This document shows, in pieces, positions 17,965 through 27,372 of a DNA stretch of 64,000 nt (positions within the stretch are counted from its first letter, which is position 1; each line of letters begins with the position of its first letter). The DNA comes from an uncultured Erysipelotrichaceae bacterium (lineage in GTDB: Bacteria > Bacillota_I > Bacilli_A > Erysipelotrichales > Erysipelotrichaceae): assembly GCA_945875435.1 (NCBI GenBank), contig CAMCKH010000001.1, forward strand, positions 62,001-126,000. The letters run 5' to 3'. Under the pieces are notes generated by a model. The model saw only the letters and a program-made list of their open reading frames with translations, was not told the DNA's origin and ran no database searches. A program made the translations under genes and the position numbers.

Positions 17965-19161
17965 ATGACAAAAATAATTTCCGTAAATGCTGGTAGTTCA
18001 TCATTGAAATTTAAATTATTTGAAATGCCAACAGAAGATGTTTTAATTAGTGGTATAGCTGAAAGAATAGGTTTAGCTGATGGTATTTTCAAGATAGAAA
18101 TCAATGGCGAAAAGAAGGTTATTAATATACCGATTCCAAATCATAAAGTTGCTGTTGAACTTTTAATGAAATCATTAATTGAAAACAACATTATTAAAAA
18201 ATTTGATGAAATAGAAGGGGTGGGGCATAGAGTAGTTCAAGGTGGCAGTCATTTTGATAAAACCGCTGTTGTAACTCCAGAAGTGGAAGAGATTGTAGAA
18301 TCTTTATGTAATTTAGCACCTTTACATAATCCGGCTAATTTATTATGTTATAGAGAATTTAAAAATGTATTACCAACAGCATTACATACATTTGTTTTTG
18401 ATACTGCATTTCATCAAACCATAGAGCCAGAAACATATTTATATCCTGTTCCTTACGAATGGTATAGTGAACATAAGGTTAGAAAATATGGAGCTCATGG
18501 TACAAGTCATCAATTTGTTTCAAAAAGAGTTGCTGAAATTTTAAATAAACCCTTAGAAGATGTAAATACTATTACTTGTCATTTGGGTAATGGTGCTAGC
18601 ATTTCTGCTATTAAAGGTGGGAAATCAATTAATACTTCTATGGGATTTACACCTCTAGGTGGAGTTATGATGGGTACAAGATGCGGTGATTTAGATCCTT
18701 CGGTTGTATTTTATATGCAACAAAAATTAGGATTAACACCTCAAGAAACAGATTTTATTTTAAATAAAAAATCTGGTATGTTAGGAATTTCTGGTTTTTC
18801 AAGTGATGCAAGGGATATTCAAGATAAAGTTGACGAAAATGATGAAAGAGCAATTTTAACTCAAAAAATATATGTAAATAGAGCTATAAATATTATAGGT
18901 GGATATTTTGTGCAATTAGGAAGATTAGATAATATTGTTTTTACTGCTGGAATAGGTGAAAATGATGCTACTATTCGTGAATTAATTTTAAAAAGTTTGG
19001 AAGAAGCACTAGGATTAGAAATTGATTATGAATTAAATTCAAAAATAAGAGGTAAGGAAATTAAAATAAGCAAAGACAATTCTAAAGTTGCTGTTTATAT
19101 CATCCCAACAAATGAAGAATTAGTCATTGCTTACGATACTTATTCATTATTAAAAAAATGA
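17965..19161 (+). CDS. ackA: Acetate kinase
   Basis: Converts acetyl phosphate and ADP to acetate and ATP at the end of fermentation. The 398-aa sequence has both acetokinase signatures: VNAGSSSLKFKLF near residue 7 and the segment around HGTSHQFV, plus TCHLGNGAS and FTAGIGEND. Start is the ATG at 17965 with aaaggagtg 8 nt upstream; two upstream in-frame starts lie within the ylxM end. No pta gene is adjacent. nrnA overlaps its stop by 4 bp. Confidence 0.94.
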   Translation: MTKIISVNAGSSSLKFKLFEMPTEDVLISGIAERIGLADGIFKIEINGEKKVINIPIPNHKVAVELLMKSLIENNIIKKFDEIEGVGHRVVQGGSHFDKTAVVTPEVEEIVESLCNLAPLHNPANLLCYREFKNVLPTALHTFVFDTAFHQTIEPETYLYPVPYEWYSEHKVRKYGAHGTSHQFVSKRVAEILNKPLEDVNTITCHLGNGASISAIKGGKSINTSMGFTPLGGVMMGTRCGDLDPSVVFYMQQKLGLTPQETDFILNKKSGMLGISGFSSDARDIQDKVDENDERAILTQKIYVNRAINIIGGYFVQLGRLDNIVFTAGIGENDATIRELILKSLEEALGLEIDYELNSKIRGKEIKISKDNSKVAVYIIPTNEELVIAYDTYSLLKK

Positions 19162-20093
19162 AACATATTGAAATATTAGAAAAAATAAAAAAATATAACA
19201 CCATAACTATATTTAGACATATTAAACCAGACGGGGATGCGATGGGGTCAGTTATGGGTTTGAAAACATTTTTAAATGATAATTTTAAAGATAAAAATGT
19301 TTATGTTTTAGGTTATGATAAATACGATAAAATAATTTACAGCGACAATGTAGATGATGAAATTATCAAAAATTCTCTTGCGATTGTTTTAGATACTGCA
19401 AATTCATTAAGAATTGATGATAATAGAGCTATGGAAGCTAGTGAAATTATCAAAATTGATCATCATCCGAATTTAGATGAATACGGAAATATTAATTTAG
19501 TTCAAGAATTTTCTGCAGCAACTTGTGAAATATTAACTTTTGTGTTTAAAAAATATGAAGAATTAGGGTATATATTTTCTCAAAACACCGCAAAATATCT
19601 TTTTACTGGTCTTTTTACGGATACTATGTCTTTTAAAACAACAAATGTTACAAAAGAAACTTTTATGGCAGGATATATTCTTAAAGAAAAAGATATCAAT
19701 ATTAATGAAATTACTAATTATATTTTAGAAAAAAATATAGATGATTTTAAAACAACAAATAAAATTAGAGAGTTAATGCAATTTGACGACAAATTAGCAT
19801 ATTTAATACTTGATGAAGATGATTTAAAAAAAATAAATATCAAAGATGATATCGCAAGAAATCAAATAAGTGAATTTTCTAATTTAAAAGATATTGAAGT
19901 GTGGTGTATTTTTACTCAAAGTGAAAATCATTTATATCAAGGAACTTTAAGATCTAAAAAAGTACAATTAAATACAATTGCTAACAAATATAATGGTGGC
20001 GGTCATAAAAACGCTTCTGGCGTTAATAATTTAACAAGAGAAGAAGTTGAAAGATTATTATTAGAATTAAAATCAAATATATACAATAAATAA
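19158..20093 (+). CDS. nrnA: Bifunctional oligoribonuclease/PAP phosphatase NrnA (DHH family)
   Basis: DHH-DHHA1 phosphoesterase degrading nano-RNA and 3'-phosphoadenosine-5'-phosphate. Metal-site motifs: FRHIKPDGDAMGS (20-30), LDTAN, KIDHHPN and GLFTDT; the C-terminal DHHA1 domain has the RNA-binding GGGHKNASG. Length 311 aa is typical. No ribosome site is visible before its ATG, which overlaps the ackA stop (ATGA), so translation should be coupled. Confidence 0.9.
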   Translation: MKHIEILEKIKKYNTITIFRHIKPDGDAMGSVMGLKTFLNDNFKDKNVYVLGYDKYDKIIYSDNVDDEIIKNSLAIVLDTANSLRIDDNRAMEASEIIKIDHHPNLDEYGNINLVQEFSAATCEILTFVFKKYEELGYIFSQNTAKYLFTGLFTDTMSFKTTNVTKETFMAGYILKEKDININEITNYILEKNIDDFKTTNKIRELMQFDDKLAYLILDEDDLKKINIKDDIARNQISEFSNLKDIEVWCIFTQSENHLYQGTLRSKKVQLNTIANKYNGGGHKNASGVNNLTREEVERLLLELKSNIYNK

Positions 20094-20102
20094 AAAAAAT
20101 GT

Positions 20103-20108
20103 TATAAT
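20103..20108 (+). promoter_or_regulatory. -10 element of HU promoter
   Basis: TATAAT 30 nt upstream of the HU ATG; the -35 region is AT-only and unclear. Confidence 0.45.
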
Positions 20109-20138
20109 TTAAAAGCTGAAAAGCAAATGGAGGTTAAA

Positions 20139-20423
20139 ATGGCAAACACATTAAGCAAAAAAGAGCTAATTAATGCACTTTACGAAAAATTAGATGTTAC
20201 CAAATCAGTTGCGACTGAAGTTGTAAATACACTTTTAGATATTATTGCTGAAGAACTTAAAAAAGGAAACAAAATCGATCTTAAAGGTTTTGGTAAGTTC
20301 GAAGTAAAAGAAAGAAGTGCTAGAACTGGAATAAATCCTTTAACAAAAGAAGCAATTAAAATTCCTGCTACTAAAGCACCAACATTCAAGGCTTCTAAAG
20401 GTTTAAAAGAACTTGTTAAATAA
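20139..20423 (+). CDS. hup: HU-family DNA-binding protein
   Basis: A 94-aa nucleoid protein. The helical dimerisation region (LSKKELINALYEKL) is followed by the beta-arm signature GFGKFEVKERSARTGINP, with the intercalating proline of GINP, and the standard ending. Start at 20139 is set by ggagg 5 nt upstream; the ATG at 20127 overlaps that site. Monocistronic, with two hairpins after it. Confidence 0.95.
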   Translation: MANTLSKKELINALYEKLDVTKSVATEVVNTLLDIIAEELKKGNKIDLKGFGKFEVKERSARTGINPLTKEAIKIPATKAPTFKASKGLKELVK

Positions 20424-20447
20424 GAACTATTAAGTTCTTATTTTTTA
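20419..20447 (+). terminator. Rho-independent terminator of HU gene
   Basis: aataagaact atta agttcttatt, 10-bp perfect stem, followed by T6. The left arm includes the HU stop codon. Confidence 0.88.
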
Positions 20448-20455
20448 TATTATTT

Positions 20456-20487
20456 AGTTCGCATAATGTATATTATGCGACTTTTTT
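20456..20487. terminator. Second hairpin terminator between HU and the convergent recombinase gene
   Basis: cgcataat gtat attatgcg, extended by agt/act around a bulge, then a T tract on the + strand. On the - strand the run of T is poor, so it may be only partly bidirectional. Confidence 0.7.
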
Positions 20488-21388
20488 ATTTCAATTTTTT
20501 ATTAGCTAAAGGATGTGCTTTAAGATACTTATCCTTTATTGTATTTTTATTTATATGGGTATAAATTTGTGTAGTTTTAATATCACTATGACCCAAAAGC
20601 TCTTGAATAGATCTTAAATCAGCACCATTTTCTAATAAATGTGTTGCATAAGTATGTCTTAATTTATGTGGTGTTAAATTTTTATTGATATTCAATTCTT
20701 GAATTTTATCTTTTAAAATAACTTGTATATATTTTGTAGTAGTTTTTTTACCTAAATGATTTATAAAAAATAAATCTTTATCACTATTTTTATTAATATA
20801 AACATTCCTTATATTGTTAAAATAATAAGATAATATTTTTAAAATTTTATTAGGTATAGGTATCAATCTGATTTTATTACCCTTCCCTGTTATTTTTGCT
20901 AATTTATTTTCAAAATCGATATTATTTATTTTTAATTGACTACATTCATGAACTCTAAGCCCTAAACCATATAAAGAAACAATTAAAGCATAATGAAAAT
21001 AATCTTTATTATCATTTAAGTTAAAATTATTTAAAATATCATTCATTTCTTCTTTATTAGCGTAAATAGGAAGATTTAATTCACTTTTTCTAACCTCTAT
21101 ATTAATTGCAGGATTTTCAATTTCATATTTAAATTCTAAAAAATTATGAAATGATTTAATACTACTTTTCTGTCTGTTTATAGTATTTTTATTATTATTT
21201 TCAATATTTTTTAAAAAATTTAAGATATCTATTTTTTTTACATCCTCAATATTTAAAATATTATTTTCTTTTAAAAAATCTATGTATTTATTAAGATCAT
21301 TTTTATATGCCTTAATAGTATTTATACTTTTATTTTCATTAATATTTATAAAAATTAAAAATTCAGTTAGAGCCTTATCAATTTTCAT
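20486..21388 (-). CDS. xerD: Tyrosine recombinase, XerC/XerD family
   Basis: A 300-aa site-specific recombinase with an N-terminal SAM-like core-binding domain (FLIFININENKSINTIKAY) and a catalytic domain with the full set of residues: Arg in GLGLRVHEC, HxLRH in LTPHKLRHTYATHLL, and His and the nucleophilic Tyr in LLGHSDIKTTQIYTHI. Size and lack of mobile-element neighbours suggest the chromosomal dimer-resolution enzyme rather than an integrase; XerC versus XerD cannot be decided. The start chosen (MKIDKALTEF) overlaps the recN end by 11 bp; a 22-residue extension exists but reads through recN. Confidence 0.85.
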   Translation of the reverse strand: MKIDKALTEFLIFININENKSINTIKAYKNDLNKYIDFLKENNILNIEDVKKIDILNFLKNIENNNKNTINRQKSSIKSFHNFLEFKYEIENPAINIEVRKSELNLPIYANKEEMNDILNNFNLNDNKDYFHYALIVSLYGLGLRVHECSQLKINNIDFENKLAKITGKGNKIRLIPIPNKILKILSYYFNNIRNVYINKNSDKDLFFINHLGKKTTTKYIQVILKDKIQELNINKNLTPHKLRHTYATHLLENGADLRSIQELLGHSDIKTTQIYTHINKNTIKDKYLKAHPLANKKLK

Positions 21389-23021
21389 ATATTTTTTGAC
21401 TTTCCTGGTAAAGTTGTTTAGCAGCATTAATGCTAACTTCATTAACAATAGCACTTTGCATTATTGCGATTTCTCTTATTATTTCGTCATTTTTTAATTT
21501 TGTTATATCAGAAATAGTATTGTTGTTACTCATAGTCTTTTTAACAAAATAAATATCATTCGCAAAAGAAATTACTTGAGGACTGTGGCTTATTAATAAA
21601 AGTTGGGTATTTTTAGAAATAATTGCCATTTTTCTACCTATAGCAGCACTAACCTTACCGCTAACTCCCACATCTATTTCATCAAAAATAATTGTTTTAA
21701 TCCCAAATTTATTTGAAAGTATGACTTTTAATGATAATAAAATTCTAGAAAGCTCACCTCCTGATGCGATTTTGTTTAAAGGTTTAGGATTTTCTCCAGC
21801 ATTCAATGATATTAAAAATTCGACATCATCAATACCGTCTTCATTAAGTTCTTTTTCTTTAAATTGAATAATAAAATCATTCTTTTTAAGTTCTAAATCA
21901 CTGAGTTCATTTTTGATTAAATTTTCAATTATAGAAGCATTTTCCTTCCTTAAATTCGATATGTATTTAGCCTGAGTAAGACAAGTATCATACATTTTTT
22001 TAATCTCTTTTTCTAGCTCTGTTAAATGACTTTCTTTATTATTATAAATCTCTACTTTTTCTTTATTTTTTAAACAATAATTAAGAACTTCTTCAACATT
22101 AATTCCATATTTTCTTTTTAATTTATTATATATAAAAAGCCTTTCTTCTATTTTATCTATTTCACTATCAGTTAAATTAAAATTATTGTAATATTCTTTA
22201 ATATTATCAATGTTATCTATTAAATTATAGTATAATTCTTTAATATTATTTGAAATTTTTTCTAAATATTCGTTGTTTATGCTTAAGGTTTGATATAATT
22301 TATAAAGTGGTGTATTTATATTATTTTCAAATAATTCAATAGCTTCAGTTAAACTGCTATTTATTTTAATAAAATTTTTAATATTTTTACTTTTATCAAT
22401 TAATTCATTTTCTTCATCAATTGATAAATTAGCTTTCTCGATCTCATCAATTTCATTAATTAAATATTCAATTTCTCTTTCGTTGTATTGAGTCTCTAAT
22501 AATTCATTTTTTTTAATAATTAATTTTTTATAATTATCATAATCATTTTTAAACTTTAAAATATGACTTTCTATGTCAGAAAATTTATCGATTAACTTTA
22601 AATGGTTTTTATTCTCTAATAAATAATTACCTTCTTTCTGTGAGTGAATATCGATAAAATTTTTCATTAAAGAATTTAAAAAAACAATAGTTACACCTAC
22701 CCCATTTATTTTAGTAATTGATTTTTTATCTTTACTTATAATTTTAGTAACAATAAGATAATCATCAAATTCTATATTATTATCATTTAGAATATTTTTT
22801 ATTTCATCATTTAATTGAAAATAACCTTCAATTATAGCTTTATCTTTAAATTTCCCAACAACCTCCTTATCTATTTTATTTCCTGTCAAATAACCAATCG
22901 CATCGATTATGATAGATTTACCAGCACCAGTTTCCCCTACAAATGCAGCGAAATTGTTATTTAGTTCAATCTCTGCTTTTTCAATTAAGATAAAATTTTC
23001 TAAATATATTTTTTCAATCAT
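21378..23021 (-). CDS. recN: DNA repair protein RecN
   Basis: SMC-like ATPase for double-strand break repair. Walker A GETGAGKSI is near residue 30, coiled-coil arms fill the middle, and the C-terminal half has the signature SGGELSRILLSLK and Walker B TIIFDEIDVGVSG. Length 547 aa is normal. The start (MIEKIYLENF) overlaps the end of the dxs-like gene, as expected in the conserved ispA-dxs-recN region; gaggtggg lies upstream. Confidence 0.92.
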   Translation of the reverse strand: MIEKIYLENFILIEKAEIELNNNFAAFVGETGAGKSIIIDAIGYLTGNKIDKEVVGKFKDKAIIEGYFQLNDEIKNILNDNNIEFDDYLIVTKIISKDKKSITKINGVGVTIVFLNSLMKNFIDIHSQKEGNYLLENKNHLKLIDKFSDIESHILKFKNDYDNYKKLIIKKNELLETQYNEREIEYLINEIDEIEKANLSIDEENELIDKSKNIKNFIKINSSLTEAIELFENNINTPLYKLYQTLSINNEYLEKISNNIKELYYNLIDNIDNIKEYYNNFNLTDSEIDKIEERLFIYNKLKRKYGINVEEVLNYCLKNKEKVEIYNNKESHLTELEKEIKKMYDTCLTQAKYISNLRKENASIIENLIKNELSDLELKKNDFIIQFKEKELNEDGIDDVEFLISLNAGENPKPLNKIASGGELSRILLSLKVILSNKFGIKTIIFDEIDVGVSGKVSAAIGRKMAIISKNTQLLLISHSPQVISFANDIYFVKKTMSNNNTISDITKLKNDEIIREIAIMQSAIVNEVSINAAKQLYQESQKIYEN

Positions 23022-24744
23022 CTTTTCCCACCTCTTCCAAAAAGTTTTCAATTAGATTTTTATTGTGATTAATATTTTTTAATAAAAAATTATTTTCACC
23101 ATAATATTTAAGATTAAAATTTAATTGGTTTTCGTTTATAAATTTTAAAATATTAGGGTATAAACAACTATTTTTGTAATCTTTTGTGAATATATAATTA
23201 TTAGCTTTATTTTTAGAAATTTCCTTGATTATTTCTGAATCGATTTTAGATAAGTTAGTGGCATTTATTAAATTAATTTTTAAATTATTATCTTTGATAA
23301 TTTTTTCAATTCTAATTAATGATTTTCCATAAGTTATAATATTTTTGTTATAATCACTATCTTTAATAAGGTAAGACCATTTAAAATCTTCAGATATTTC
23401 ATAGTATTTATCGCAAGTAAAAACATCTTCAGTTTTAAAAACAACTAAATTTTTTAAATAGATTGATTTTTCTATATTTATGCATAAGTTATAAAAAGTT
23501 ATTATTGATAAGATATCAACATTTTCATAAATATTAATTCTATTAAAATAGTCTGTTCTATTGTAAGTGTTGTAAAGTGAACCACAATTATTATAATCGA
23601 TTATTAAGATAATGTTTGAGATATTAATATCTTCAATATCTATTCTATCAAATATATAATTTATATTTTTTTCATTTAAAATTATTATTTTTTTTCTATC
23701 GTTTTCTAATGTTAAAAGAGAAAATAACTCTTCCTTGCTTAAAATCTCTCCGATATTATAAAATAATTCAGAATCTTTATAATCTTTATCGACAATTATA
23801 GGGATATTATAAGTTTTTGCTAGACTATATAATTGATTAATATTTTTTAATTTTATTTTTTTTAAATCAAGTATTAATTCTCCGTTTTTTATATTAAAAC
23901 TTTCAGTAAAATTATATTTATTTCTTAAATCTAAAAATCTATATTTAAAACCTTGGGATTTATTAACTAAAATATCAACAAATTGAAATGAGAAACTTTT
24001 AATTTTTTTAAAAACATTATTTAATTCACTAATATCATGTCCGTTTTTTACAAATAAATAATTAATACCAATATTATCAAATTCTTTTTTTAAAATTATT
24101 GAGTTTCTAATATTATCTTTAAGATTTTTAATTCCATCAGAAAAATTTTTGCTGATGTCATTCTTATCGAGATTATTTTTAATAATATTTTTAATGTTAT
24201 AATAAAAATTACTAGTTCTTAATTTATTGATGTTTGAGGTTAAAATGTTAGTTTCTAAATCTTTAGTTTGAAGATTTATTATTGTTACAGGATAGTTATT
24301 GTTAGAAAATAAGTTAATTAACTCTATTTCTTCTTTTGAATATTTATGATTGTATAAATAAAAGTAGATATGTTTATTATTTTTTATAATAAAATTTTTA
24401 ATATATAATAAATTTTCATAAACACTACCCTTTAATATTTTAGTGTTATTTAATTCGATATCATAATTTTCAATCTTGTTTATTTTAAACAAATCAAATT
24501 TATTTTCTAAAAGCAATTGTGTTAAAAAAGCATGGTTATTATTATAAAAAAATAAATTATTTTCAGAAATATTTAAAAATAATGAAGTTATAACTTCTGT
24601 ATTGGCTAAATTTTCAGCTAAAAACCCGCCATTTTTACTGATTTTATCAATAATTAAATTTCTAATATCATTAATAAAAATTGATAATTCCTCATTATTT
24701 AAACTATTTAATTCAGATATATCGCTATAATTAAAAATCCTCAT
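23014..24744 (-). CDS. Degenerate DXS-like protein (1-deoxy-D-xylulose-5-phosphate synthase homologue without thiamine-diphosphate motifs)
   Basis: An uninterrupted 576-aa frame between ispA and recN, exactly where dxs lies in Bacilli. Homology to DXS is visible in order: SKNGGF (36-41; DXS has SKTGGH), NNNHAF (68-73; VGHQ), NKLRTSNFY (173-181; RTSPFY), and FDNIGINYLFVKNGHDISEL (222-241; GxNYIGPxDGHD). The GDGA and NDN Mg-thiamine-diphosphate motifs are gone: the matching stretches read HIYFYLYN (125-132) and IINLQTKD (155-162). The first catalytic His is Phe, and the pyrimidine-domain Glu region (DIGIAEQH type) cannot be found. It is therefore unlikely to make DXP. A pseudoenzyme or a slowly decaying relic are both possible. 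Asn- and Ile-rich composition points to fast drift. Confidence 0.7.
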   Translation of the reverse strand: MRIFNYSDISELNSLNNEELSIFINDIRNLIIDKISKNGGFLAENLANTEVITSLFLNISENNLFFYNNNHAFLTQLLLENKFDLFKINKIENYDIELNNTKILKGSVYENLLYIKNFIIKNNKHIYFYLYNHKYSKEEIELINLFSNNNYPVTIINLQTKDLETNILTSNINKLRTSNFYYNIKNIIKNNLDKNDISKNFSDGIKNLKDNIRNSIILKKEFDNIGINYLFVKNGHDISELNNVFKKIKSFSFQFVDILVNKSQGFKYRFLDLRNKYNFTESFNIKNGELILDLKKIKLKNINQLYSLAKTYNIPIIVDKDYKDSELFYNIGEILSKEELFSLLTLENDRKKIIILNEKNINYIFDRIDIEDINISNIILIIDYNNCGSLYNTYNRTDYFNRINIYENVDILSIITFYNLCINIEKSIYLKNLVVFKTEDVFTCDKYYEISEDFKWSYLIKDSDYNKNIITYGKSLIRIEKIIKDNNLKINLINATNLSKIDSEIIKEISKNKANNYIFTKDYKNSCLYPNILKFINENQLNFNLKYYGENNFLLKNINHNKNLIENFLEEVGKDD

Positions 24745-25571
24745 CTATGCTCCATTTTATAAATTATTTCTTTTAAATATGAAATATCAAATTTTTGATT
24801 TTCTAAAAGTTTATACACCTTAGAAAATTCAATCGCTATAATTTCCTTAAGTTCATCAACACTGTAGAAATTTAAAATTGTATTACGATTATTTTTAATA
24901 TCATTATCAGCGGTTTTTCCAGTTTCTTCTTTACTTCTAGTAACATCAAATAAATCATCTTGCATTTGAAAAATTCTACCAATCAAAATACCCAATTTTT
25001 CATAAAATTTTCTATTTTTATAATCTTTAACTATATGCATCCCGATTAAAAGTGAACATTTAAAAAGTGCACCAGTTTTAAAATCTTCAATTTTATGAAT
25101 TTCAGTTTCATTTTCTATAAGATAATTATCGGTATCTAAAGATTGACCATAAATCATACCATTAATTCCAGAATGATAACTAAGTTCTTTAATAACTGCA
25201 AGTTTTTCTTTGACAGATCTTTTAGCACTAGCTGCTATTAAAAAAGAATGAGTAAGTAATGCATCTCCGGTAAGTATAGCATCAATTTCACTATATTTTT
25301 TATGTACAGTAAGTTTACCTCTTCTTAAATCCGCATTATCCATACTAGGTAAATCATCATGTACTAAAGAATAAGAATGAATCATTTCTAATGCTAAAGC
25401 ATAACTATATGCTATTTTCTCAGGTAGATTAAATCCTTTCACAATAGAAAAAATAAGTTCAGGTCTGAATCTTTTCCCCTCTTCAATAGCGTAGTATAAA
25501 GTTTCTTTTAAGCGATAATCTTTAATATTTTTGAGTCTATTTTTAAGATAAAATTCAAAAGATTTATTCAT
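24741..25571 (-). CDS. ispA: Polyprenyl synthetase, farnesyl diphosphate synthase type
   Basis: All-alpha prenyltransferase condensing IPP with allylic diphosphates. Both Asp-rich motifs are present: HDDLPSMDNADLRRGK (first, with the two-residue insertion of bacterial FPP synthase) and QMQDDLFDV (second). About 276 aa, near the usual 290. I place the start at 25571, where ATG overlaps the xseB stop by 8 bp and gaggaag lies upstream; ATG 25577 is an alternative. Its 3' end overlaps the dxs-like gene by 4 bp. Confidence 0.9.
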   Translation of the reverse strand: MNKSFEFYLKNRLKNIKDYRLKETLYYAIEEGKRFRPELIFSIVKGFNLPEKIAYSYALALEMIHSYSLVHDDLPSMDNADLRRGKLTVHKKYSEIDAILTGDALLTHSFLIAASAKRSVKEKLAVIKELSYHSGINGMIYGQSLDTDNYLIENETEIHKIEDFKTGALFKCSLLIGMHIVKDYKNRKFYEKLGILIGRIFQMQDDLFDVTRSKEETGKTADNDIKNNRNTILNFYSVDELKEIIAIEFSKVYKLLENQKFDISYLKEIIYKMEHR

Positions 25572-25740
25572 TAACATCTTCCTCAATATTTTTAATTACA
25601 ATTTCTATTTCTTTTAAAAGCTCATCGCAAAGATTACTACCTTTTTTATAAAGTTTCAATGATTCATCTAAATCTAGGTCTTTATTTTCCATTTTATCGA
25701 CTATTTCATCTAATTTTTTAATTTTTTCAGAAAAATTCAT
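25564..25740 (-). CDS. xseB: Exodeoxyribonuclease VII small subunit
   Basis: A 58-aa gene easily missed for its size. The product begins MNFSEKIKKLDEIVDKMENK and continues DLDLDESLKLYKKGSNLCDE, the classic XseB two-helix hairpin (LExIVxxLExGxLxLEESLxLYEEG). It overlaps xseA by 4 bp (ATGA) upstream and ispA by 8 bp downstream, matching the conserved xseA-xseB-ispA order. Confidence 0.92.
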   Translation of the reverse strand: MNFSEKIKKLDEIVDKMENKDLDLDESLKLYKKGSNLCDELLKEIEIVIKNIEEDVNE

Positions 25741-26987
25741 TCAACTATTTCCTCCACTCTTACTTTCAATTTACCATCATTTAATACTAAATCTAAATTG
25801 TCATTGATTTTTAAATTTTTAGTATTTTTTAAAATTTTATTTTCTTTATAAATCAAAGCGTATCCTTTTGATAACACATTTTTAGGGTTATAAGCATTTA
25901 AAATTATGTAAAATCTATTTACTAAATTTTTTTGTTTTACTAAAATATTCATAATCTGATTTTTTAAAGTTAAATTCTTATTTAAAAATTCTTTTCTTCT
26001 GGTTTCTAAGTTATTTAAAAGTTTTAATTTCAATAACATTTTTGTTTTATTTACTTTGTTTTTTAAATTTAAAATATTTTCTTTTTTAGTTTGGATTATT
26101 AATTTATAATTTTTAACATCCAATATAAATTTTGAAAGATTATTATTAATATTTTTATATATTCTGATTTTTTGATGTTTAATGTTGTTGATAATATCAT
26201 TTATATCGATAGTTATATTTTCTACAGCTGCAGTAGGAGTAATTGCTCTAAAATCAGAAACATAATCTGCGATTGTATAATCTTGTTCGTGACCAATACC
26301 TGTAATTATAAATGTTTTTAAATTAAAAATAGTTATAGCTAAATCTCTATCATTAAAAGCCCATAAATCTTCGCTGCTACCACCACCTCTTGCTAAAATA
26401 ATAGCATCATAACCTAACGAATCAATTTTTTTTAAATTTTTTATAATATCTTTAGCAGCTTCATTTCCTTGAACTAAACTGAAATAATAATCAACCTTAG
26501 CTATAGGATATCTTTTGTTAAAACTTTTTTTAATATCTGAATAAGCGGCACTATTTTCACCCACCACAACTGCTATTTTTGAAGGTAAAAAAGGAATTTT
26601 TTGTTTTAAATCTTCGCGAAAATATCCAAGTTCACTAAGTTCTTTTTTTAATAATTCAAATTTATAATACAAATCACCTAAACCTAAATGTTTAAATTCC
26701 TTAACGTTGATTTGGATTTTAGTTAGAGGAAGATATACCGATACATCACCTTTTAATATAATTTCATCACCATTTTTATATTTATCAATATCTTTTTTAT
26801 ATCTATAATCTAAAAAACAAGATATTTTACTATAGTTATCTTTTAAATCAAAATAAATATGATTTTTAATGCTAAGATTACTTATTTCTCCTTTAATTTG
26901 AATATCTTTTAAATTAATATTATTTTCCAAATTTCTTTTTAAATAACTTGTTAATTGAAAAATAGTAATAACATTGTCATTTTGCAT
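25737..26987 (-). CDS. xseA: Exodeoxyribonuclease VII large subunit
   Basis: Large subunit of the single-strand-specific exonuclease used in repair. N-terminal OB fold (IQIKGEISNLSIKNHIYFDLKD), central catalytic domain with KIAVVVGENSAAYSDI, LARGGGSSEDLWAFNDRDLA and TGIGHEQDYTIADYVSD, then a long coiled coil and the C-terminal LSKGYALIYKE segment. 416 aa, slightly shorter than E. coli. Overlaps nusB by 11 bp and xseB by 4 bp. Confidence 0.93.
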   Translation of the reverse strand: MQNDNVITIFQLTSYLKRNLENNINLKDIQIKGEISNLSIKNHIYFDLKDNYSKISCFLDYRYKKDIDKYKNGDEIILKGDVSVYLPLTKIQINVKEFKHLGLGDLYYKFELLKKELSELGYFREDLKQKIPFLPSKIAVVVGENSAAYSDIKKSFNKRYPIAKVDYYFSLVQGNEAAKDIIKNLKKIDSLGYDAIILARGGGSSEDLWAFNDRDLAITIFNLKTFIITGIGHEQDYTIADYVSDFRAITPTAAVENITIDINDIINNIKHQKIRIYKNINNNLSKFILDVKNYKLIIQTKKENILNLKNKVNKTKMLLKLKLLNNLETRRKEFLNKNLTLKNQIMNILVKQKNLVNRFYIILNAYNPKNVLSKGYALIYKENKILKNTKNLKINDNLDLVLNDGKLKVRVEEIVE

Positions 26988-27354
26988 AGTTGTCTAATAG
27001 TGCATTCACAAATTTGTAATCATCATCAGAACAATAAATTTTAGTGAGTTCAACAGCTTCATTTATTATTATAGCATTATCGTTTTTTGAATGTTTAAAT
27101 TCACTTATTGCCAATACTAAAATAGCTTGAACCACATAATTCAAACGATCAAATTCCCATTTGTTTAAAAAAGGGTTTATTTCTGTAATGATACTATTTT
27201 TATTTTTTATTATATAAGATAGTATTTTTTTAAAATAAATATCTACCGGTATTTCTGCTAAATTATCCTGTATTAGAATATTAAAATCTTTTTTCAGTAA
27301 TAAATTTTGATAAATAATTTCTATTAATTTAATGCGATATTCTCTTCTGTTCAT
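26977..27354 (-). CDS. nusB: Transcription antitermination factor NusB
   Basis: Small all-helical RNA-binding protein (125 aa) of the rRNA antitermination complex. The typical ending is clear: AILVLAISEFKHSKNDNAIIINEAVELTKIYCSDDDYKFVNALLDNY, starting near residue 78, which matches the conserved NusB core. The ATG has no ribosome site, but TGG TAAAAT ends 6 nt before it (27361-27369), so it may also be made from a leaderless mRNA. Confidence 0.9.
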   Translation of the reverse strand: MNRREYRIKLIEIIYQNLLLKKDFNILIQDNLAEIPVDIYFKKILSYIIKNKNSIITEINPFLNKWEFDRLNYVVQAILVLAISEFKHSKNDNAIIINEAVELTKIYCSDDDYKFVNALLDNYAK

Positions 27355-27360
27355 AATAAT

Positions 27361-27369
27361 ATTTTACCA
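27361..27369 (-). promoter_or_regulatory. Possible extended -10 directly before nusB
   Basis: On the - strand, TGG TAAAAT lies 6 nt from the nusB ATG with no ribosome site between. This is the same layout as before murG, ktrB and the WYL regulator. Confidence 0.4.
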
Positions 27370-27372
27370 CAT

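Noticed and set aside
20486-21388. Xer-type gene as a phage or island integrase
   Set aside because: Standard 300-aa Xer length, conserved place after recN, no attachment repeats or phage genes nearby.
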